Assembly: GCA_002862545.1 (NCBI GenBank)
Contig: PKDJ01000310.1
Coordinates: forward strand, 1-57,644
Direction of reading: 5' to 3'
Source: Pseudomonadota bacterium
Lineage (GTDB): Bacteria; Myxococcota_A; UBA796; GCA-2862545
DNA: 57,644 bases
In this document: positions 26,223 through 35,115 of the stretch, one piece after another
Layout: the number at the start of each line of letters is the position of its first letter
How positions within the stretch are numbered: position 1 is the first letter of the stretch
Translations under genes and position numbers: made by a program
Notes under the pieces: model-generated
Database searches by the model: none
Seen by the model: only the letters and a program-made list of their open reading frames with translations
What the model was told of the DNA's origin: nothing

Positions 26223-27018
26223 AGGTATGCCATCCCGACAGCAGGAAGTTGACGCCGAGGAGGGAGAACACAAGTCCCCCGAATCCTGCAATGGAGAACA
26301 GCGCCGTCCAGCGCCCCCGGCGCCCCAGCACCAGGCGCACCTGGAGCGCTGCGCCATACCAGAGCCAGATCAGAAGGGTGAATAATATTTTTGGATCGAT
26401 CGCCCAGGTCTGCTCGAGCGATGCGGCCGCCCAAGCTCCGCCTGCGCCGATACCCAGCGTGAGGAAGGTGAAGCCGAAGAGCATGGCTCGAAACTGGATG
26501 CGGTCGAGCACCTCAAGACTCGGCAGGCGCCCGAGCCCGTCGAATCGCTTTGACTTCAGACGACGCCGCGTCCAGAGATAGACAACGCCGACGGCTGATG
26601 AGAGCGCGAAGCCCGCAATTCCGGCGAACACCAGGCCGAGATGGATCGGCAGCCAGGGTGAGGTACCTGCGTCCTCGAGCGCAGCGACACGATGGCTGGG
26701 CACCACCTGTGCCGTGCCCAGGAGAACAAGGGCGAGCGGTACCATCAGCATGCCCACCGCCCGCAGGCGACCGTCACCGACCCACACATACGCGACGACG
26801 ATTCCCAGCGAGGTCGCCGACAGTGCCTCGGGAAACCCAGGAGGCAGCTCCGACAGCAGCGCCCCAATCAACAGGGTCAGCAGATGCAGCACCACACCGA
26901 CGCCCACGACGGCGCGCAGCCTGGTCTCCACCCGCTCGCCGAGCACGCCCGGCAGGAGGTGCCCGACCGTGGCGATCGCGTAGCACGCGAGCACCATGAT
27001 GTAGGGGATCCGCTCCAC
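26212..27018 (-). CDS. CcsA/HemX-type cytochrome c assembly membrane protein
   Basis: The 268-residue protein has eight or so membrane helices and the tryptophan-rich segment G-G-A-W-A...W-A-I-D-P-K near 203-218, a form of the WWD haem-handling motif of CcsA and HemX. CcsA takes part in cytochrome c biogenesis; HemX is a short relative found next to hemA that modulates GluTR levels. The location directly before and overlapping hemA favours the HemX-like role. It is the first gene of the minus-strand haem operon. Confidence 0.85.
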   Translation of the reverse strand: MERIPYIMVLACYAIATVGHLLPGVLGERVETRLRAVVGVGVVLHLLTLLIGALLSELPPGFPEALSATSLGIVVAYVWVGDGRLRAVGMLMVPLALVLLGTAQVVPSHRVAALEDAGTSPWLPIHLGLVFAGIAGFALSSAVGVVYLWTRRRLKSKRFDGLGRLPSLEVLDRIQFRAMLFGFTFLTLGIGAGGAWAAASLEQTWAIDPKILFTLLIWLWYGAALQVRLVLGRRGRWTALFSIAGFGGLVFSLLGVNFLLSGWHTYGG

Positions 27019-27157
27019 GGCTTCCGACTAACCCGAGGGGATGGTCTTGCCGCGCTCGCTGGTGTGTGCACAATGGCGTGGCGCTGTGCTCGGGAACGCC
27101 AATACGCGACCAGCTGCAGCCGGAACCGTCCGCCCTTAGACGGACTCCCCTTCACAC

Positions 27158-27170
27158 GGTCCTAGGGACC
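27158..27170. promoter_or_regulatory. Inverted repeat before the thioredoxin ribosome site
   Basis: GGTCC (27158-27162) and GGACC (27166-27170) surround TAG, ending 5 nt before the AGGAG ribosome site of the thioredoxin gene. The position suits an operator or a leader hairpin. The arms are short, so it may be chance. Confidence 0.28.
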
Positions 27171-27188
27171 ACCACAGGAGCGATGAGC

Positions 27189-27515
27189 ATGGCCAACGTC
27201 GCAGACGTCACGGACGCGAACTTCAAGACCGAGGTGCTCGACAGCAGCGTGCCCGTCCTGGTCGACTTCTGGGCAACCTGGTGCGCTCCGTGCAAGGCGA
27301 TCTCGCCACACGTGGACAGCCTCGCAGAAGAGACCAGCGGGAAGCTCAAGGTCGTCAAGGTCGACGTTCAGGCCAACATGAAGACGGCGATGCAGTTCAA
27401 GGTCACCTCCATTCCTGCCCTGATGGTCTTCAAGAACGGCCAGGTGGTCGCACGGAAGAACGACGCGAGCGGCGGAATCCATGCGCTCCGGACCCTCGTG
27501 AAGAGCCACATCTGA
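27189..27515 (+). CDS. trxA: Thioredoxin (WCAPC active site)
   Basis: A 108-residue thioredoxin with the usual fold: V-L-V-D-F-W-A-T, active site WCAPC (31-35), and the cis-proline loop F-K-V-T-S-I-P-A-L-M-V-F. The dipeptide between the cysteines is Ala-Pro and not Gly-Pro, which may shift redox potential a little. The ATG at 27189 sits 8 nt after AGGAG. Another ATG 6 nt upstream is too close to that site. It reduces protein disulfides in the cytoplasm. Confidence 0.93.
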   Translation: MANVADVTDANFKTEVLDSSVPVLVDFWATWCAPCKAISPHVDSLAEETSGKLKVVKVDVQANMKTAMQFKVTSIPALMVFKNGQVVARKNDASGGIHALRTLVKSHI

Positions 27516-27561
27516 GTGACTCTGGGCGTCGCCCGGCATCATCACGTCGGCGGAGGAAGAC

Positions 27562-28581
27562 ATGGCCGGTGGCAGTAAGCTAGCCGTCTACGCGGCCCTC
27601 ACGGCGAACAGCGTAGTGACCGTGGCAAAGCTCGCGGGATTTGCCGTCACGGGCAGTGGCTCCATGCTCTCCGAGGGCGTGCACTCACTCGCCGATGTAG
27701 GCAATCAGGCGCTGCTCGCCCTCGGCATGGCCAGGGCCAACAAGCCGCCCGACCCCACACACCCTCAAGGCTACGGGCGCGAGGCCTTCGTGTGGAGTCT
27801 GATCTCTGCCGTCGGCATGTTCTTCCTCGGGTCGGGTGTCAGCATCACGCATGGCGTGCAGGCCCTCTGGGAGCCTCATGGGCACGGGCACGGCGCCTCG
27901 GAGGGCTTCGAGCTGAACCTTGCCATCCTCGTGTTCGCCCTCGTGGTCGAGGGAGCGGCACTTGCCTTCGCCGTGCGTGGCATCGCGTCTGAGGCCAAGA
28001 ATCACGGGCAGTCCCTCTCCGAGTACCTGCGCACGACGGACGATCCGTTCGGCGTCGCCGTCATCCTCGAGGACGGTGCGGCCGTCCTTGGTGTGTTGCT
28101 GGCCCTCGCAGCCATCGGTCTGACGCACATCACCGGGGCCCCGTACTGGGACCCCCTCGGCTCGATCGCGATCGGCATCTTGCTCGGAGGCGTCGCCTTC
28201 TTCCTGATTGCGAAGAATCGAGCACTCCTGATTGGCAGAGCGATCCGGGAGGCCGACCAGGAGGCTCTAGAGGCGCTCCTCGCCGAAGACCCTGCGATCG
28301 ATCAGGTGGTGCTGCAGCGGGCCGTCGTCGTAGGCACCTCGTCGTACCGCATCAGCGCAGAGATCGAGTTCGACGCGGACTACCTCGCTGAGAGATGGCT
28401 CGGAGAGCACGACATCGACCAACTGCATGCCCAACTCGACACACCCGAGAAGCTACGCTCCTTCTTGGTTGGCTACGGCGAGAATGTCATCGAGCGCGTC
28501 GGGGATGAGGTCGATCGTCTTGAGGCGAGGATTCGTGAGGTCCTACCCAAGGCTGAGAGCATCGCGCTCGAGCCAGACTGA
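27562..28581 (+). CDS. Cation diffusion facilitator (ZNT9/SLC30A9-like) transporter
   Basis: The 339-residue protein is a CDF metal/proton antiporter, probably for Zn2+ or another divalent ion. It has the E-G-V-H-S-L-A-D-V-G-N-Q metal site in helix 2, a His/Gly-rich loop (H-G-H-G-H-G, about 106-111), the E-D-G-A-A-V-L-G helix 5 motif typical of the SLC30A9 branch, and a C-terminal cytoplasmic domain. GGAGGAAGAC lies before the ATG. It is 46 nt after thioredoxin and may share its transcript. Confidence 0.9.
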   Translation: MAGGSKLAVYAALTANSVVTVAKLAGFAVTGSGSMLSEGVHSLADVGNQALLALGMARANKPPDPTHPQGYGREAFVWSLISAVGMFFLGSGVSITHGVQALWEPHGHGHGASEGFELNLAILVFALVVEGAALAFAVRGIASEAKNHGQSLSEYLRTTDDPFGVAVILEDGAAVLGVLLALAAIGLTHITGAPYWDPLGSIAIGILLGGVAFFLIAKNRALLIGRAIREADQEALEALLAEDPAIDQVVLQRAVVVGTSSYRISAEIEFDADYLAERWLGEHDIDQLHAQLDTPEKLRSFLVGYGENVIERVGDEVDRLEARIREVLPKAESIALEPD

Positions 28582-28639
28582 CAGCGGATCTGCCGCGGCA
28601 CGTCGCATCGAGCCTGCTGTTCCTTGAGAGGCGGGGCGC

Positions 28640-31336
28640 ATGACACCGCAGTGCGTGCTACCCTCCCGGGCCATGCGGATCGAGGACCTCAAGTCTGCCG
28701 TCCAGCCAGCTCTCGAGCAGGATGTCGACGCGCTTTACAACGAGTTCGTGCAGCAGACAGGTACGAGCTCTCCAGCTCAGTTCCTGTCTCACCTGCACGA
28801 CTTCGGACTGATCAACGACGCCATGCACCAGCAGCTCTCGGCACAGCTCGAGGGGGCCGGAGGCACGGAGCCAGGAGCTAGCGCTGCATCAGCAGCGAGA
28901 GCGGCGGCCCCCGCTGCGGAGGAGTCACTTCCCCCAGCCGGCGCGGAGAACGATCCGCCAACGGATCCGGGCCAGCGCCCCGACCAGGCTGACGCCGCAG
29001 CCAGCGGCGCCGTAACCGCGCCAACAGTTCCGGCCGATCCGTCGGAGAGTGCGGAGCAGGCGGCTGCCGCGAACACTGCGAGACCGCTCGACGATGCCCT
29101 GCAGACCCCCCTGCAGTCCGGCGAGGCTTCGCTGGAGTCAGGCGAGTACGAGGTCGACGACAAGCGGCGGGCCCAGAAGTTCCGGCGCACAACCGGTGGC
29201 AACCTCCGCGCTGCGACCGACGCAAGCTCGGGTGATGGCTCCACCAAGCGGCGGCGACGACGACGCGAGGGCCAGCGCACCTCCCGTCGCACCAAGAAGC
29301 CGAACACGCCGAAGAGCATGGATGGCCACTATGACTTCGTAGGTACGGTCGGTGAAGGCGCAATGGGGCGCGTGCACCTCGCACGTGACACCCAGCTGCG
29401 CCGTCGAGTCGCCTACAAGGAGATGAGCGAGGACATCGCTACCCAGCCTGCGCTGGCCACGAAGTTCATCAACGAGGCAGAGATCACCGCTCAGCTCGAG
29501 CACCCGAACATCGTGCCGGTCTACGCGCTCGAGGCCTCGTCTGCCTACACGATGAAGCTCGTCAAGGGACGCACCCTCGAGGCGATCATCGAGGAGACGA
29601 AGCAGCAGGCGCAGAGGGGCAAGGTCGACGAGGACCACTCGCTCGAGAGCCGAATCGAGCTGTTCATCAAGGCCTGCGATGCACTCGGGTACGCGCACGC
29701 CCGCGGGGTCATCCACCGTGATCTCAAGCCAGAGAACATCATGGTTGGGGCCTTCAATGAGCTCTACGTGATGGACTGGGGCATCTCTAAGGTCTTCACG
29801 ACCGAGGTCGACGAGCCGATCGAACTCTCCCGCCCACCCGAGGATGAGGGTGATCTCATCATCGGCACGCCCGGCTACATGTCGCCGGAGCAGGCCGAAG
29901 GCGACAACGAGACACTCGATGCCGCCAGCGATCAGTACAGCCTCGGCTTGATCCTGTTCGAGCTGATCAGCCTCAACCCAGCTGTCACGGGCAAGGCGCC
30001 CCTCAAGATCGTCATGCGCCACCAAGACGGCGAGAAGGATCCACTCCGACACATCACTGGCGAGGTGCTGCCTGCGGAGCTGGTTGCGATCGTCCACAAG
30101 GCCACGAGGAAGGACAAGGCCCGTCGCTATTCCAGTGTGGATGCCCTCTCGGATGACCTGCGTCGCTACCTCCGCGGCGACGCGGTGCTCGCCAGACCTG
30201 ACCCGCCAGTGCAAGCCCTCCTTCGCTGGATGGGCAAGCACCGTGAGGCGACCCTCGGCATCGTGATGCTGCTCATCACTGGGTCATTCATCGTTGTCAT
30301 GAGCATCTTCGTCTACACGCAGCTCGCCCTCTCCGCCTCCGAGGCACAGAAGCAGAGGCTCTCGAACATTCAGGCCATCACGGCACGCCAGAGCTCCCTG
30401 ATCGATGGCCAGTTCCTCAAGTACGAGGGCCTCCTGTCAGTCCTCTCCACGGCTGCGATCGATCGAATCGTGCGCGGCGAGGTGCCTCGCGAGCCCTGGT
30501 ACTACACCACCGCAATCGGCACCGAAGACGGCCCCGTCGACACCTTCGAGTCCGACCGCTACCAGCGCCCCATCAGCCTCGATCATGCCGCCTTCATCGC
30601 TCCTTTGGACGGTGGTGACGCCACGGTCGAGGAGGACGTGCTGCAGCTGTCGACGATGGCCCCCCACTTCAAGCGCATCCTCCTTCGCAGCCTCGACGAA
30701 GAGGCCGTCAACTACACTCCGAAGCGCGCAAAGAGGGCCTTGGCCGACGTCGGCGTCCCCATCACGTGGGCCTACATCGGGCTTGAGAACGGCGTCTACG
30801 CTTCCTACCCCGGCCATGGTGGCTACCCCGACGACTACGACCATCGCGAGACCCCGTGGTACGAGATGGCCCGAGACGCAGTCGGCCCGACCTGGGGCTC
30901 GCCAACTGCCGATGTCTCCGGCATGGGCCTCGTCCTGTCCTGCACCCAGTCCCTGTTCGCGGACGACGAGTACTTGGGCGTCGCTGGCGTGGACGTCACG
31001 TTTGACTACATCATCGAGGACCTCCTCGAGGCCCCAGAGTTCAAGGATGTCGAAGGCGTAGAAGCCTTCCTCCTCGATCCTGAGGGCAAGATCGTCGTTC
31101 GTTCCTCCAAGAAGGGTGCCGAGGTGCGCTCCGGCGCGAGCAAGCGCACCATTCGAATGCCTCGGTTCCATCACGACGCCATCGTTCAGGACGTTACGGA
31201 GCAGCGACCCGGCGGAGCCCACCCGGCGAACGGCCCGAGCGGAGAGGAGCTAGTGCTCTTCAATCGCATGAACAGCATCGGCTGGTATTACGTCGTCACA
31301 GGCCCGAAGAAGACGATGCTCAACCTGGGTCGCTGA
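28640..31336 (+). CDS. Ser/Thr protein kinase with transmembrane helix and C-terminal dCache-like sensor
   Basis: The 898-residue protein has a small N-terminal helical part (12-72), a 150-residue Ala/Pro/Glu- then Arg-rich linker, a protein kinase (231-512; G-E-G-A-M-G loop, Lys260, HRDLKPEN 359-366, DWG 379-381 in place of DFG, G-T-P-G-Y-M-S-P-E-Q), one membrane helix (about 538-562) and a long extracytoplasmic region. That last region ends with Cache-like features (P-W-Y-E-M-A-R, Y-L-G-V-A-G-V-D-V). The design is an outside sensor driving an inside kinase. The start may instead be the ATG 33 nt inside. The ligand is unknown. Confidence 0.9.
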   Translation: MTPQCVLPSRAMRIEDLKSAVQPALEQDVDALYNEFVQQTGTSSPAQFLSHLHDFGLINDAMHQQLSAQLEGAGGTEPGASAASAARAAAPAAEESLPPAGAENDPPTDPGQRPDQADAAASGAVTAPTVPADPSESAEQAAAANTARPLDDALQTPLQSGEASLESGEYEVDDKRRAQKFRRTTGGNLRAATDASSGDGSTKRRRRRREGQRTSRRTKKPNTPKSMDGHYDFVGTVGEGAMGRVHLARDTQLRRRVAYKEMSEDIATQPALATKFINEAEITAQLEHPNIVPVYALEASSAYTMKLVKGRTLEAIIEETKQQAQRGKVDEDHSLESRIELFIKACDALGYAHARGVIHRDLKPENIMVGAFNELYVMDWGISKVFTTEVDEPIELSRPPEDEGDLIIGTPGYMSPEQAEGDNETLDAASDQYSLGLILFELISLNPAVTGKAPLKIVMRHQDGEKDPLRHITGEVLPAELVAIVHKATRKDKARRYSSVDALSDDLRRYLRGDAVLARPDPPVQALLRWMGKHREATLGIVMLLITGSFIVVMSIFVYTQLALSASEAQKQRLSNIQAITARQSSLIDGQFLKYEGLLSVLSTAAIDRIVRGEVPREPWYYTTAIGTEDGPVDTFESDRYQRPISLDHAAFIAPLDGGDATVEEDVLQLSTMAPHFKRILLRSLDEEAVNYTPKRAKRALADVGVPITWAYIGLENGVYASYPGHGGYPDDYDHRETPWYEMARDAVGPTWGSPTADVSGMGLVLSCTQSLFADDEYLGVAGVDVTFDYIIEDLLEAPEFKDVEGVEAFLLDPEGKIVVRSSKKGAEVRSGASKRTIRMPRFHHDAIVQDVTEQRPGGAHPANGPSGEELVLFNRMNSIGWYYVVTGPKKTMLNLGR

Positions 31337-31354
31337 CCACTGCGAAGGGGCATA

Positions 31355-31375
31355 GGGGCGGACAGAGAACGCCCC
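31355..31375. terminator. GC hairpin after the kinase gene
   Basis: GGGGCG (31355-31360) pairs with CGCCCC (31370-31375) across a 9-nt loop, in the 47-nt gap before the SNF2 gene. There is no T tract, so it may be a weak terminator or an incidental hairpin. Confidence 0.25.
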
Positions 31376-31383
31376 CGGCTTCC

Positions 31384-34300
31384 ATGTCCCCCTCCCCCTT
31401 CGCACAGCTCCTAGAACGTGCCCGCACCCTCGACGCGGAGGCGCTTTTGCAGGCGTCGCTCGACCGATGGATGCACTCCTCCGGCATGTCGGTGCAGTCG
31501 TGGGCCATCCTCGATGCCTTCACCCGGAAGGAGGGCCTAACGACGCTCGAAGCGCTCCTGTCGGATCAGGCCGCCGAGGGAAGGCTGCTCGACTGGCGGC
31601 AGGGGCGACAAGCTGCGGCCGAGGTCTGTCGCCTGATCGAGCATGACCTCACAGCCAGGAGAGGCGAGCTTGATGCACCTGACGAGGTCGTTGCTGTACC
31701 GCCACCACCCCTGGGGCGACCCCGCCTCGAGCTGGAGGCCTGGGCGACGGCCTGGGGGGTCAGCGACTGGCTACAGCGCGATGCAAGGCGCCTGGAGACT
31801 CAGGTTGGAGGTGATGCAGGGCGCTGGCTCTGGTGGTACGGCGATGACGAGTGGTCGCTCGGCAGGCTCCTTGAGGCAGAGCGGTCCCGAAGTGCTCGTG
31901 GCAGCCGCACGACGCCGCCACTGACGCTCCAAGAGGCGGCACGACGCTACCTTCACGAGGGGGCAGTGGCCGCGGCGACCGGTGTGCGCTTTGCCGCCCA
32001 GGCGGCGGTCACGCGTGCCGCCCTCACCCCCGATCCGAGGCTGGCCCCTCTTCAGGCCCAGCTGCTCGCGGTCCGAGGAGAGCTGGCGAGCGCAGGGGCT
32101 GGTCCGCTCGCCCCGTCACACCGGGGAAGTCCACAGGCGCACCTGGTCGACGATCCGCCGACTCTCGAGGTCGCCCTACAGCCCGTCGCTGCCTGCCCTG
32201 GGCACCGTGACGCGCGCATCGTGATCGACCTCACGTCCGGAATGCTTCACTGCCGCTGTGCGCGTCCCGAGGTGGCGTGCGCGGCCAGGCTCGCGGTCGT
32301 CGATCTGCTTCTCGATACCCTCACTGGCGAGGCGGACACCGCTGGCGTCAAGCTCGAGGAGCTCGCCCGAGTAGTCGGCACTCCACGCTGGCAGCGTGAT
32401 CTGGACGTGCTCGATGACATCCTGAGCGTCTCGAGGGATGTCCCCATCGGCTGGCGAGTTCGCAGCGCTCGCGGCTCCCTCACCCTAGAGCCCGTGGCTG
32501 TCACCAACAAGAAGGGTGGGGGCTCGAAGCTCACGCTCGTGGGACTCGAAGCCGCCCTCGATGGACCGCGACCATCTGATCGGCGGGCTGCGACACTCCT
32601 GGCCCCGGAGCGGGCCGGCGCCAAGGTCCCCCGCGCGCTCGTGCTGCAGGCTCTGGAGACTCTGACCGGGCATCCACACATCTACGGCCCTGGACGCTCC
32701 TCACGCCCGACAGCAGTGGTCACCCACCCGGTGGGGCTGGTCGGGCGACCAAGCGAGGATGGTGTGCGCTTCCAGGCGGTGGTTCACGGAGTCCCACGCG
32801 CCCTGCCGCTCGAGGTCTTGGAGGACGCCGCTGGTGGACGCGCACTGTGGCACGACGGGACGACCCTCCGCCTCCTGCGCGTCAGCCCCAAGGGGCTGGC
32901 GGTCGTGAAGGCTCTGTCGACCCGGCAGTCCTCCTTTCCAGAGTCCGCTCTGGATGCAGTCTTCCAGAGGCTTCCGCGGCTGGCGTCACTCCTCGAGCTT
33001 CGCTTGGAGGGTGCCCTTGCGGGGGAGAGCGAGCCCCCCTCCCCCACAGCTCATCTGCGGCTAGAGTCGAGGGATGGTACGACCACCGCCCGCCTGTCCA
33101 TCTCGCCCGCTCCAGGCTTCGCTGACTTGCTCCCCAGCGACCCGTCCATGTTCGCGTATCGCCGAGAGTCTTCTCGGACTCGGCACGTCCAGCGCGATCG
33201 GCACGCCGAGAGCACAGCGCTCCAGGCCGCACAGGAGCTACTCGGTGACCTGAGCAGCCCACTCACGCTCGAGGAGGCCCTCGACCTGGCCCTCCTCGCG
33301 GAGTCGAGTGGACTGACCGTCCAGTGGGACGGCCCCTCCCCCGACCTCGTCGGAGAGGCGGGTCCCGAGGACCTGTCCGTGAGCGTGCAGCGCCGTCGAG
33401 ACTGGTTTGGTCTCGAAGGCACCCTCGCTGTCGGAGACCATCAGGTCCCGCTGCGCGAGCTCCTGCGAGCGGTACGCGAGGGCCGGCACTGGCTCCAGCT
33501 GGAGGACGGGTCCTATGCCAAGCTCTCGGATGCCCTCCGCGCGCGCCTCACAGAGGCGGTGAGCATCACTCAGCCTCGGCGCTCCGCACTTCGTGTCGAG
33601 CCGCTCCATGCCTCTGTCATCGCAGGGCTCAGCGACGCGGGAGCAAGCGTGACTCTCCCGCCCTCCTGGCACGCGCAAGCAGCGCGCGTGAGAGCCGCCG
33701 CGACCCTCACACCCGAGACTCCCGAGGGTCTCACCGCGACCCTCCGCGGCTACCAGCGGGAGGGCTTCGTGTGGCTGGCTCGACTCGCCGAGTGGGCCCC
33801 TGGCGCCGTGCTGGCAGATGACATGGGACTCGGCAAGACGCTGCAGGCACTGACGCTGCTGCTGCGGCGTGCCGCTGGTGGGCCGGCGCTGGTCGTGGCG
33901 CCCACCTCGGTGGGCTTCAACTGGATTCGTGAGGCGGCCCGCTTCGCGCCTGATCTCGACGTCACCGCGTATCGGGGACCGACGAGGACGGAGCTGCTCG
34001 AGGACCTGAGGCCCGGCCTCGTGCTCGTCACCAGCTACGCGCTGCTCAGGCGTGATGCCGACCTCCTCCAAGACCATGACTTCCACACGGTCGTCCTCGA
34101 CGAAGCACAGGCCATCAAGAATCCCACCACAGCTGCTGCGCGAGCGGCTCACGGTCTTCGGCGAGCGTTCTGTCTCGCGCTCACGGGCACGCCCATCGAG
34201 AATCGAATCGGCGAGCTCTGGTCCCTGTTTCGTGCGACGGTTCCTGGCCTACTCGGAAGTCACACAGCCTTTCGCGAGCGCTGGGTCCATCCCATTGAGC

Positions 34301-35115
34301 GGGCTGGCGACAAGCCCACGAGCGCGCGCTTGGCTCGGCTGATCGCTCCGTTCCTCCTGCGGCGGCGCAAGGAGACGGTGGCCAGCGATCTGCCCGCGCG
34401 CATGGAGATGCTGGTTGAGGTGGAGCTCTCTGATGCCGAGCGGGAGCTGTACGAGCAGGAACGCATCGCGGCCGCTCGCAGACTGGTGGCCCGTGGTACA
34501 GACGGCGACAACCACCAGCGGATGGCCGTCCTCGCTGCCCTCACCCGGCTGCGCCAGCTCGCATGCCACCCGCGTCTCGTCGACAGTGAGAGCGCCGTCA
34601 CGTCGTCGAAGCTACGCCGCGTGCGCCAGCTGATCCGAGAGGGGGTTGACGCCGGGCACCGAGCGCTGATCTTCAGTCAGTTCACACGTCACCTAAGCCT
34701 CGTCCGAGACGCCCTCGAAGAAGACGGCGTCACGACGCGCTACCTCGACGGCTCCACAGCGGCGGAACAACGCCAGAGAGAGGTCGACTCCTTCCAGCGG
34801 GGCGAAGGCGATGTGTTTCTCATCTCGCTGAAGGCGGGTGGCACGGGGCTCAACCTGACTGCGGCGTCCTTCGTCGTTCATCTGGATCCCTGGTGGAATC
34901 CCGCCGCGGAGGACCAGGCAACGGACCGAGCCCACCGCATCGGCCAGACCAAGCACGTCACGGTGTACCGCGTGATCGCGATGCAGACCGTCGAGGAGGC
35001 CATTCTTCAGCTTCACGAGGAGAAGCGCGCGCTCGCAGACAGCGTGATCGGCGGAGCAGCACGCACTCGTCTCGAGACCCACGAGCTGCTCGAGCTTCTC
35101 GCGACGGGTGGCTAG
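31384..35115 (+). CDS. SNF2/RapA-family DNA translocase ATPase
   Basis: The 1243-residue protein ends in a complete SNF2 motor: G-Y-Q-R-E-G-F-V-W-L, Walker A DDMGLGKT (about 813-820), DEAQ box (L-D-E-A-Q-A-I-K-N, about 905-913), L-T-G-T-P-I-E-N, then a helicase-C half with L-I-F-S-Q-F-T-R-H, L-K-A-G-G-T-G-L-N-L-T and D-R-A-H-R-I-G-Q. The 780-residue N-terminal part is unusual. Around 289-300 it has H-C-R-C-A-R...A-C, resembling a degraded SWIM zinc finger, which SNF2 relatives often carry. It probably moves along DNA or removes bound proteins or RNA polymerase. Its stop shares CTAG with the sulfatase. Confidence 0.9.
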   Translation: MSPSPFAQLLERARTLDAEALLQASLDRWMHSSGMSVQSWAILDAFTRKEGLTTLEALLSDQAAEGRLLDWRQGRQAAAEVCRLIEHDLTARRGELDAPDEVVAVPPPPLGRPRLELEAWATAWGVSDWLQRDARRLETQVGGDAGRWLWWYGDDEWSLGRLLEAERSRSARGSRTTPPLTLQEAARRYLHEGAVAAATGVRFAAQAAVTRAALTPDPRLAPLQAQLLAVRGELASAGAGPLAPSHRGSPQAHLVDDPPTLEVALQPVAACPGHRDARIVIDLTSGMLHCRCARPEVACAARLAVVDLLLDTLTGEADTAGVKLEELARVVGTPRWQRDLDVLDDILSVSRDVPIGWRVRSARGSLTLEPVAVTNKKGGGSKLTLVGLEAALDGPRPSDRRAATLLAPERAGAKVPRALVLQALETLTGHPHIYGPGRSSRPTAVVTHPVGLVGRPSEDGVRFQAVVHGVPRALPLEVLEDAAGGRALWHDGTTLRLLRVSPKGLAVVKALSTRQSSFPESALDAVFQRLPRLASLLELRLEGALAGESEPPSPTAHLRLESRDGTTTARLSISPAPGFADLLPSDPSMFAYRRESSRTRHVQRDRHAESTALQAAQELLGDLSSPLTLEEALDLALLAESSGLTVQWDGPSPDLVGEAGPEDLSVSVQRRRDWFGLEGTLAVGDHQVPLRELLRAVREGRHWLQLEDGSYAKLSDALRARLTEAVSITQPRRSALRVEPLHASVIAGLSDAGASVTLPPSWHAQAARVRAAATLTPETPEGLTATLRGYQREGFVWLARLAEWAPGAVLADDMGLGKTLQALTLLLRRAAGGPALVVAPTSVGFNWIREAARFAPDLDVTAYRGPTRTELLEDLRPGLVLVTSYALLRRDADLLQDHDFHTVVLDEAQAIKNPTTAAARAAHGLRRAFCLALTGTPIENRIGELWSLFRATVPGLLGSHTAFRERWVHPIERAGDKPTSARLARLIAPFLLRRRKETVASDLPARMEMLVEVELSDAERELYEQERIAAARRLVARGTDGDNHQRMAVLAALTRLRQLACHPRLVDSESAVTSSKLRRVRQLIREGVDAGHRALIFSQFTRHLSLVRDALEEDGVTTRYLDGSTAAEQRQREVDSFQRGEGDVFLISLKAGGTGLNLTAASFVVHLDPWWNPAAEDQATDRAHRIGQTKHVTVYRVIAMQTVEEAILQLHEEKRALADSVIGGAARTRLETHELLELLATGG

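Noticed and set aside
26223-26357. 45-residue extension of hemA
   Set aside because: It lies inside the hemX-like gene and adds residues not found in glutamyl-tRNA reductases.
29138-30241. 367-residue minus-strand frame
   Set aside because: It covers the kinase domain on the other strand, where all kinase motifs are intact.
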